This document shows positions 58,233-64,000 of a stretch of 64,000 nt of DNA, one piece after another. The stretch lies in the NCBI GenBank assembly GCA_951812575.1, contig OX638322.1, forward strand, positions 2,355,925 to 2,419,924. The letters run 5' to 3'. The first letter of the stretch is position 1, and each line of letters opens with the position of its first letter. The notes beneath the pieces are model-generated. The model searched no databases. It saw only the letters and a list, made by a program, of their open reading frames with translations, and was not told the DNA's origin. This DNA is from Candidatus Binatia bacterium (GTDB lineage Bacteria; Desulfobacterota; Binatia; Bin18). A program made the translations under genes and the position numbers.

Positions 58233-59108
58233 TTAGTACTCGTGCAGTTCCAGCAGCCGTCGGATGCCGATCTGTTCCAGATAGTCGGCATGGGTTGCCG
58301 GTTCTCGGCAATAGCGGGTGAAATACGCGTGCAGGGCTTGGGTGTCGCCCTTGGCCGCAGCGGTCGAGGCGTCCAGATAGCCTTTGAGATGGGCGTTGTC
58401 CTGGATGTAATAGCCCCGGCTGTAGAACGGATGGGCACCGTAGGGGACACGCACGATGGCATCGGCGCCGGCAATCGTTGTCGCCCACGGGTCCTTGCGG
58501 ATGTCCTCGTTAGCCACGACTTTTTCCACCTGGACAATGGTCTGGTCCGCGGCGCGCTGCATGAACAGGTCTATCCAGCCCGGTCCGCCAACGTGTTGGA
58601 CATTGCCATACGCATCGGAAACGGCCGCGTGCAAGAGGGTCACGTCGGGCTTGATCGGTGGGACGGCCAGCAGGGTTTCGTCCCGAATCGGGTCGCTGAA
58701 GACCTTGAGGTCCGGGTTGACTTCGGGCAGGGAAGTCCCGACGCCACCGCGCCACGGCAGGAAGGGCAGGCCCTGAGCCGCCGCTTGGAGGCCCGAGGTC
58801 AGAATACCTTCTTCACATTCCCAGACCTCGATTTCACCGCGCTGGGCGGCCCGGCGAAAGGCCGGGGCGACCGGTACTCCAAAACCGCCGCCGGCGTAAT
58901 AACTGACGACTTTTCTGACGCAACCGGCGGCAATGAGCATGTCCAGCGACAGGCCGACATCGACAACCGTCAGGTCTTTCAGGCCGCGCCGGATGAGCTG
59001 ATGCACAAGGGCCATCGGGGTCGGGGAGCCGATGGCCACCGTCATGCCGTCTTCGATCCGGCTGGCCGCTTCCACTTCATCAATAATATGAGAGGTGCGT
59101 GATTCCAC
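58233..59108 (-). CDS. CoA-transferase family protein, alpha subunit (IpdA-like)
   Basis: 291 residues from a GTG at 59108 with GAAGGAA seven bases upstream. The upstream frame to 59228 runs through two intergenic repeats and is rejected. It has IEDGMTVAIGSPTPMALVHQLIRRG, YYAGGGFGVPVAPAFRRA, DVTLLHAAVSDAYGNVQHVGGP and IVQVEKVV. It is the partner of the beta subunit. Methyl-branched or steroid acyl-CoA catabolism would fit the enoyl-CoA hydratase and MeaB elsewhere in the window, but this is inference. Confidence 0.88.
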   Translation of the reverse strand: MESRTSHIIDEVEAASRIEDGMTVAIGSPTPMALVHQLIRRGLKDLTVVDVGLSLDMLIAAGCVRKVVSYYAGGGFGVPVAPAFRRAAQRGEIEVWECEEGILTSGLQAAAQGLPFLPWRGGVGTSLPEVNPDLKVFSDPIRDETLLAVPPIKPDVTLLHAAVSDAYGNVQHVGGPGWIDLFMQRAADQTIVQVEKVVANEDIRKDPWATTIAGADAIVRVPYGAHPFYSRGYYIQDNAHLKGYLDASTAAAKGDTQALHAYFTRYCREPATHADYLEQIGIRRLLELHEY

Positions 59109-59119
59109 GAGTGTTCCTT

Positions 59120-59147
59120 CCCTTCGACCAGGCTCAGGACAGGCCTG
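59120..59147. repeat. Common palindromic repeat CCTTCGACCAGGCTCAGGACAGG
   Basis: A widespread intergenic repeat that would translate as ACPEPGRREG. It sits just upstream of the GTG start of the CoA-transferase alpha gene. Confidence 0.6.
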
Positions 59148-59189
59148 GTGCCTGATATATGCCCCTATGCCCTGCAAGGGAAGGGGTTG

Positions 59190-59250
59190 GGAGTTCGGGA
59201 TTGGGGGCTGGGGGTCTCTCATCCCCAACCCCTAACCCCCAATCCCCAAT
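59190..59250. repeat. G-rich telomere-like hairpin
   Basis: GGGATTGGGGGCTGGGGGT and CCCCAACCCCTAACCCCCAATCCCC can pair. It is related to 26640-26700 and lies between divergent genes here. Confidence 0.65.
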
Positions 59251-59316
59251 TTGTGTTACTCAGGGTGATGTAGGATAGATCGCCTGCTGGGGACGGGCGA
59301 ACAGGAGGGGGAGACT

Positions 59317-59724
59317 ATGGCAAAAACTGTACGGGACATTATGAGCGCCGAGGTGACCACGCTGGGGCGGAACGACACGCTACTGCTGGCAAAAGACATC
59401 ATGAACCTGGGTCGCATCCGGCACTTTCCGGTCGTCGAGGACGACGAATTGGTCGGGGTTGTCAGTCAGCGCGACCTCTACCGGGCCTCGCTCGGTACGG
59501 TCATGCAATACGGAGAAAAGGCTCAGCGCGCCTTTTTGGAAAGCGTCGTAGTCAAAGAGATCATGGTTGATCCGATTTCCATCGGCCCGGACGTAACGGT
59601 CGGGGACGCTGCCCGGCTGATGATGGAGCACAAAATTGGCTGCTTGCCCGTGTTAGAGGACAAGCGGCTGGTCGGCATTGTAACCGAGACCGATATGCTG
59701 CAAGTCGTGGTAGCTATGGCCTGA
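59317..59724 (+). CDS. CBS-domain protein
   Basis: A 135-residue protein consisting of two CBS repeats: VRDIMSAEVTTLGRNDTLLLAKDIM with HFPVVEDDELVGVVSQRDLY, and VKEIMVDPISIGPDVTVGDAARLMMEHKIGCLPVLEDKRLVGIVTETDML. Such Bateman modules bind adenosyl nucleotides and regulate partner proteins. A GGAGGGGGAGA Shine-Dalgarno precedes the ATG. It is 57 bp before the zinc-ribbon gene and probably co-transcribed. Confidence 0.92.
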   Translation: MAKTVRDIMSAEVTTLGRNDTLLLAKDIMNLGRIRHFPVVEDDELVGVVSQRDLYRASLGTVMQYGEKAQRAFLESVVVKEIMVDPISIGPDVTVGDAARLMMEHKIGCLPVLEDKRLVGIVTETDMLQVVVAMA

Positions 59725-59781
59725 GGGCTGTCGGGTTGTACCGGGCACGGAATATCGACACCATCGCAAGGAGGAGACCCC

Positions 59782-60129
59782 ATGGAAGACAAAGACCGTC
59801 TGGGAACCAAGCTGCACCAAAAAGAGCAGGCCGAGGAAAGCCGCTATTTTGCGGAGCGCGACCGTGAGTTGATCAACAAGATGAAAGAGCAGCGTGAGGC
59901 CGAGCACGAGGAAGAAATACGGGTACTGGCCCTGAATCGTTGTCCCAAGTGCGGAGTCCAGCTGACCACCCGGCTCATTGAAGAAGTCGAGATTGACGAG
60001 TGCGAGCAGTGTCAGGGCATGTGGCTTGACAAGGGTGAGTTGGAAGCCATGTCCGCGCAAAAGGGCACGCACTGGGTCAAGCAGTTTTTCGACGGCATGG
60101 GCCATGTCCTGACCGGCCCCAAGGGGTAA
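59782..60129 (+). CDS. TFIIB-type zinc-ribbon protein
   Basis: A 115-residue protein with a charged helical N-terminus (about residues 1-50) and a zf-TFIIB ribbon at about 54-95: CPKCGVQLTTRLIEEVEIDECEQCQGMWLDKGELEAM. The family is widespread and uncharacterised; it may bind nucleic acid or act as an adaptor. AAGGAGGAG precedes the start. Confidence 0.88.
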   Translation: MEDKDRLGTKLHQKEQAEESRYFAERDRELINKMKEQREAEHEEEIRVLALNRCPKCGVQLTTRLIEEVEIDECEQCQGMWLDKGELEAMSAQKGTHWVKQFFDGMGHVLTGPKG

Positions 60130-60247
60130 GCCCAGGTTCCATCAATCGGGGCTGTCCTGTGAATCTGATCAATCCGGTAAAATGGGGGTCGTCCCAGCTC
60201 CCCGGCTCTCAGTCACTCTAGAGGGTGTTCTGCACTTTGAGGGATAG

Positions 60248-60433
60248 GTGGATTATGATGCGAGGATGGAACGGAGAGCGTATCCGAGTGATGTGAGAGA
60301 TGATGCGGCAGCGGTGGGCATCCGCCTGGAGGTGGTCAAATTCACGGACGCCAAGTTGGCCGGGCTCCACTTCCTGACGTTTGCAACGCTGATGCTCAAA
60401 CGGATCGTCGCTCTGATCCTCCAAAGTCCCTAA
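60248..60433 (+). pseudogene. Internally deleted IS5-family transposase
   Basis: A 61-residue ORF in which the N-terminal MERRAYPSDVRDD of an IS5-type transposase is fused, after a large deletion, to the C-terminal AGLHFLTFATLMLKRIVALILQSP. The catalytic core is missing, so it is inactive. GAGGGTGTTCTGCAC at about 60221-60235 is a plausible left IS end. Confidence 0.8.
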
Positions 60434-60970
60434 CTCGCGCTAGGGGCGACGGGCATCCCTGCTGTTGTCCTCTCCAGAAAAGGAGAGGGACGGAGGGGGT
60501 GGGGGACAATGCCACTTGATGCACCCCCTTGACCCTTACAATACGTTCGATAGGTATGTAAGTGGTGAGAAGTGAGATGAGCAGATTTGCTGTCGTTCTG
60601 GTTGGTGACCGCACCGTGCGGGTGCGGTTGCAATCCGACCTGGAGGTGAGCGGGGACGGCAGTGTCGCCAAAAGCAGCGGAGAGCACATCGTCACCAGGG
60701 ACAGCTCCAGGAGGAGCACCGGGCAACCGGTGTTCCGTTCCGAATCCTCGGGCACCTTGATGACCTTGCCTGGCGGCGTGCTGGGCTTTCCGTCCCTGAA
60801 TGTGGCCAACACACTGGCCGCGCAGGACGGGGTGCTCATTTCCAGCCCCAATTGGTGGAGAGAACACACACGCGCAAGAGATAGCCTTCGACGGTGACGG
60901 AAACGGTGCTGCAAACGGGCTTAATCGATCCTGGCAACGACACGGATTACTTCAAGTCCTCCAGAGTCCC
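60434..60970. other. Unassigned 537-bp stretch
   Basis: No convincing gene. It begins with a CTCTCCAG..AGGAGAGGG palindrome of the intergenic family. ORFs on both strands (plus 60562-60897, minus 60396-60914) have no recognisable protein features. The right end, CTCCAGAGTCCCTAG at about 60956-60970, resembles the LQSP-stop tail of the IS5 transposase at 60433, so this may be further IS debris. Confidence 0.4.
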
Positions 60971-61122
60971 TAGGGCGTGTTCACACTAAACATGCCGCGG
61001 TATGCACCTGTAGTGGTTCGATGCGCTGGCCACCCCAAGATGTGTCGTGGGGAATGTGCAGGAGTGGTAGCGGAATAGGCATGATCAATGAATTCAATAA
61101 GTTATAGCGTTAACAGGCCCTA
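60971..61122. mobile_element. ~150-bp MITE upstream of the glutamate decarboxylase gene
   Basis: Inverted ends TAGGGCGTGTTCACACTA (left) and the complement of TAGGGCCTGTTAACGCTA (right) match at about 15 of 18, in the style of IS5/IS427 ends. The flanking TA is present on both sides. There is no ORF. It ends 20 bp before the gadB start. Confidence 0.6.
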
Positions 61123-61142
61123 ACACGGGCTAGGAGATCCTT

Positions 61143-62705
61143 ATGTCAGAAACTCAACATCTGCGGCAAGAAATCGAACGCCTGCGGGCACAAGTAAGGC
61201 AATTGGAATCCTTTAGCCAGTCTTCGCAGAACTACTATTATTCGAAAACTGCGCAAGAAAATTGGTTGGATATCGAACATATCCCAGAGCAGGGCCTTCC
61301 CCCAGAAGCGGCACAGCTCATTGTTGAGGGCGTCAATGGACTCGATTTTGACTATCGGTTCAACACCGCCTCCTATGTCAATGTGTACCTGGAAAAAGAA
61401 GAGCAAGAGGTCGCCCTGCTCGGTCTCCGCATCAATATGGCAGACCAGACGGTCTACCCCAATTCGTACAAGCTGCACGACACCGTTGTTAATATGATCG
61501 CCGACTTGTGGCATTGCCCCAAACCGGACGATTTTGATGACTATGGCGTGTACCCTGGCGCGGGCACCGTTGGTTCAACGGAAGCGTGTTTGCTGGCCGG
61601 ATTGGCCCTCAAATTCCGCTGGCGGGCTTGGTATGCCAAATATAAAAATATCAAGGGCGAAGACCTACTGGGCACCAGACCTAACCTGATCATTTCCACC
61701 TGCTTTCAGGCTGCCTGGGAAAAGCTGTTCAGGTATATGGACATTGAACCGCGTCTCATTCAGCCCTCTGTGCACACCTTTACCCTGGATCTGGAAAAAG
61801 TCCGCGAAGCGATTGACGAGCGGACTATGGGGGTCGTGTGTATTATGGGGAACCACTACAGTGGTCACTACGACCCGGTCGAACAGGTCAACCAGGTGGT
61901 TGAAGAAGTCAACGCAGCCAGGGGTTACCAGGTCGGTATCCATGTCGACGCGGCCTCGGGCGGGTTCATCGCACCATTTCAGCCAGGTCTGCGCCCTTGG
62001 GATTTCCGCCTGAACAACGTGTTGTCCATATCCAGCAGTGGTCACAAATACGGAGAATCATGTTGTGGTACAGGGTGGGTCGTGTGGCGTCGCCGCAAAG
62101 ATCTGAGCGAGCACATTGCAATTTCGGTGACCTATCTGGGTGGTAACGCGCACTCCTATACCCTCAACTTTTCCAGGCCGGCCAGCGGTGTGTACGTGCA
62201 GTATTACCAACTGATTCGGCAGGGTATGCTGGGCTACCAGCAACGCTGTGACAACCTGATGCAAAATGCAAAATTTCTGCGCGATGGACTCAAAGCCATG
62301 ACCTATCGCGGGAAGCCGAGGTTCCTGATACTTGACAACGGAGATACCGGGTGTTTACCCGTTGTCACGGCGAGGCTGAATCCGGACTGTGGCCTCAGAT
62401 ACGACGATATTGACTTGCAGCATGTTTTGTCCCAGTACCGTTGGTATGTGAGTGGCTATAGAATGCAATACGAGCACCCCCTGAGCGGAGAGATCTGCTC
62501 CATATTCTCCGATCAAGCCGGCCCAACAACCATGTTTCGCATTGTGGTGAAGAGCAATTTGACTCGGGATATGGCGAAAAAACTGCTGGAGTCATTTACC
62601 GCCGCGTTTGAATTTCTTGACCCCCTCGATCTGTCCAAGCCGCACGGATTTCAGACCGAGCACTTGCGCCACCCGGACCAGCGCTGCATTACGAACCACT
62701 GTTGA
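61143..62705 (+). CDS. gadB: Glutamate decarboxylase-type PLP decarboxylase
   Basis: A 520-residue group II PLP decarboxylase. It has YPGAGTVGSTEACLLAGLALKFRWRA, VVCIMGNHYSGHYDPVEQV, HVDAASGGFIAPF with the PLP-binding Asp, and SISSSGHKYGESCCGTGW with the Schiff-base Lys (about residue 302). It has an unusual N-terminal coiled-coil extension of about 25 residues. It converts glutamate to GABA, usually for acid resistance. AGGAG lies 8 bp before the ATG. No GadC antiporter is in view. It lies between a MITE and an IS630 element. Confidence 0.92.
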   Translation: MSETQHLRQEIERLRAQVRQLESFSQSSQNYYYSKTAQENWLDIEHIPEQGLPPEAAQLIVEGVNGLDFDYRFNTASYVNVYLEKEEQEVALLGLRINMADQTVYPNSYKLHDTVVNMIADLWHCPKPDDFDDYGVYPGAGTVGSTEACLLAGLALKFRWRAWYAKYKNIKGEDLLGTRPNLIISTCFQAAWEKLFRYMDIEPRLIQPSVHTFTLDLEKVREAIDERTMGVVCIMGNHYSGHYDPVEQVNQVVEEVNAARGYQVGIHVDAASGGFIAPFQPGLRPWDFRLNNVLSISSSGHKYGESCCGTGWVVWRRRKDLSEHIAISVTYLGGNAHSYTLNFSRPASGVYVQYYQLIRQGMLGYQQRCDNLMQNAKFLRDGLKAMTYRGKPRFLILDNGDTGCLPVVTARLNPDCGLRYDDIDLQHVLSQYRWYVSGYRMQYEHPLSGEICSIFSDQAGPTTMFRIVVKSNLTRDMAKKLLESFTAAFEFLDPLDLSKPHGFQTEHLRHPDQRCITNHC

Positions 62706-62710
62706 GTGGC

Positions 62711-63737
62711 TAGAGCGGTTTTCATGCTGCTGTAGCGAGGCGATAGCCAGCGAGGCGGACCTGGTGGGTACACTCCGCAAGGGAGAAGGCGGCGCGCGCT
62801 GGCCCCACCGCCGCCCACAAGCGGGGCACCGTGCGCGGGGCGCCCGCGCGCAGGCGGGCTTTGAGGGTGGCAAAGACCTGCTCGCTGGGATTGAAGGCGG
62901 GGCTGTAGGGCGGCAGATAGAGCCACTGCGCCCCGCCGGCTTCAAGCGCCCGGCGGCCCCCGGTCACTTTATGGCAGGCCAGATTGTCCCGGCCGACAGA
63001 GTCGCCCGGGCGGCGCGTGGGGGCCAGCACCTGTTCGACATAGGCGACGAAGCGCGGGCCAGCGAGCGGACCGTCGAGGACGGCAGGCGCGGTGAGCTGG
63101 TGCGTCCGCCGGGCGGCCATGCCCGTCGTGGTCTTCCAGTGGCCGTGAGGGACTTGCGCCCCTAGGCGGGTTCCACGCCGCCTGCGGCCATAGCGCCGGG
63201 TCATCTTCGTCTGGAGCGCGGTCTCGTCTAGGCAGACGAGGCGGGAGCCGTCGAGCGGAGTCGCTTGGGTGCGCCAGTGCTGCCGGGCCGCTCCGACATC
63301 AGGCCGATCTTGTTCGGCAGCGGACCGGACTTTTTTTTACTGTCAGTCCAAGGCGGCGCACGGCCCGCCAGACCGTGGTGAGCCCCACGGGCACGCCCAA
63401 GGCGGTCCGCAACTCGGCGCGCGGCGCGTCGGGCGGCGCAGCGATGGGGGCGACAAGGTGGGGGCGATCGGGCGCTAAGGGCGGCGCCCGATACTGCGTC
63501 CGGCGCTTCGGCGCCACTTGGCCACTCGCCCGGTAGCGCGGCATGAGCCGACCCACCCAGGCGGGACTCACTCGATACTTGCGAGCCACCGCAGCGGTCG
63601 AGAGTCCCGCCTCTCTCCGCCCCCACCCGCTCCCGCGGGTCCAGCGACTACGCGTGCATAGGGCCTCCTGGCGACTGGTTCTGCCCCGCTTAACCTTCTT
63701 GCCGCCTCCCCGCTACACTACGGCGAAAACGGCTCTA
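62711..63737 (-). mobile_element. IS630-family element, degenerate
   Basis: The ends TAGAGCGGTTTTC..TGTAGCG (62711) and the complement of TAGAGCCGTTTTC..TGTAGCG (63737) are inverted repeats with TA at both edges, as expected for IS630. The right TA is part of the stop codon of the TonB receptor gene. Confidence 0.8.
62722..63661 (-). pseudogene. IS630-family transposase, frameshifted
   Basis: The N-terminal HTH part (VARKYRVSPAWVGRLMPRYRASG; 63299-63589) and the C-terminal DDE part are in different frames. The DDE part has LDETALQTKMTRRYGR, GRDNLACHK and YLPPYSPAFNPSEQVFATLK. They meet at a run of eight A (complement of 63331-63338); seven would restore the frame (GTA AAA AAA GTC). A further shift and a TAG near 63650 interrupt the extreme N-terminus. 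Slippage at the A run could make some fused product, but the other lesions suggest a dead copy. Confidence 0.82.
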
Positions 63738-64000
63738 GGAGAACCCGACGCTCACCCCCACGAACCAATACCGGCCCAACCCGTCGTACAGGCCGGGGAA
63801 GGTGTTGCCGTTGCCGAGGATGGACGGACCGGCCGCGTTGCCCGCCAGTGGTGGGGCCTTATCGAACAGGTTATTCACGCCGACGCGCAGGCTGGTGTAT
63901 TCGTTGTAATTCCAGATTGCGGCCAGGTCGAAGTAGTGCCGCGCCCCAAGATCGACCTGGGTGGATTCGAGGTCTTCGACGCTGCTGATATAGCGCCACA
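63735..64000 (-). CDS. TonB-dependent receptor, C-terminal end (5' truncated by window edge)
   Basis: 88 residues of a beta-barrel C-terminus: YFDLAAIWNYNEYTSLRVGVNNLFDKAPPLAG, then YDGLGRYWFVGVSVGFS. The NLFDKAPP segment and the GRYWFVGVS terminal strand are hallmarks of TonB-dependent outer-membrane receptors. The TAG stop lies on the TA at the edge of an IS630 element, so the last residue may be changed by the insertion. The substrate is unknown. Confidence 0.88.
   Translation of the reverse strand, partial: WRYISSVEDLESTQVDLGARHYFDLAAIWNYNEYTSLRVGVNNLFDKAPPLAGNAAGPSILGNGNTFPGLYDGLGRYWFVGVSVGFS

Noticed and set aside
58086..59102. A 338-residue open frame on the plus strand over the CoA-transferase genes
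   Set aside because: It is antisense to both well-supported subunits and crosses their gap without a ribosome-binding site.
60562..60897. A 111-residue plus-strand ORF (and a 172-residue minus-strand ORF over the same DNA)
   Set aside because: Neither has a Shine-Dalgarno, domain or plausible composition, and the region is framed by IS debris.

Overview
The window (about 58-60% G+C by eye) comes from a Gram-negative bacterium. It carries Kdo and LPS-export genes (kdsA, kdsB, lptA, lptB, lptC), the C-terminus of a TonB-dependent receptor, sigma-54 with PTS-Ntr genes, and a K+-type membrane pyrophosphatase. Gene order together with a high load of short palindromic intergenic repeats suggests an uncultured deltaproteobacterial, Tectomicrobia or Binatota-like lineage. 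That placement is an inference; no rRNA or tRNA gene was seen to test it. Layout: 1-3824 is a minus-strand operon of a membrane protein, a MoxR AAA+ ATPase, a DUF58 protein and a BatA-like VWA protein cut by the window edge. 4046-6752 is a plus-strand run: a degenerate metallo-beta-lactamase-fold lipoprotein, a GGCT-like protein, a PTPS-III-type pterin enzyme and a lipo-cytochrome c. 6774-14218 is an accessory island with VapBC, pepP, an XRE-ImmA/IrrE regulator with a PIN protein inside a ~230-bp direct duplication, a DUF2442 protein, a second VapBC and a TIR protein with a winged-helix-like tail. 14218-19605 holds a TPR protein and oxidoreductase/glycosyltransferase genes. 19738-25479 encodes a 1913-residue tandem-fused UvrA, followed by an NTF2-like protein and a BrnTA toxin-antitoxin pair. 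26697-29709 has an enoyl-CoA hydratase, MeaB and an alcohol dehydrogenase. 29776-45740 is almost all minus-strand housekeeping: metK, ahcY, amiC, glnD, xerD, and kdsB-pyrG-kdsA-lptC-lptA-lptB-rpoN-ptsN-rapZ-ptsH, many overlapping by 4 bp. mutY follows, then two tandem GT39-type membrane glycosyltransferases. 50840-54563 is a mobile-element region: an IS1595 element with recognisable ends, a MITE, a radical SAM gene, a duplicated glycosyltransferase tail and two abutting stand-alone TIR proteins. 54680-60129 contains hppA, two CoA-transferase subunits, a CBS protein and a zinc-ribbon protein. 60130-64000 has IS5 debris, a MITE just upstream of a glutamate decarboxylase gene, a broken IS630 element and the end of a TonB receptor whose stop codon overlaps the IS end. 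The most unusual signal is a ~50-bp imperfect palindrome present five times. Three copies lie just upstream of plus-strand genes and two lie inside protein-coding sequence (moxR N-terminus, first GT39 gene). In the GT39 gene the copy coincides with an in-frame insertion absent from the adjacent paralogue. A second, unrelated palindrome is likewise embedded in the ImmA/IrrE gene. Short palindromic repeats thus appear to be moving into genes here. The three TIR proteins and the XRE-ImmA-PIN pair are the best candidates for uncharacterised defence or stress systems.
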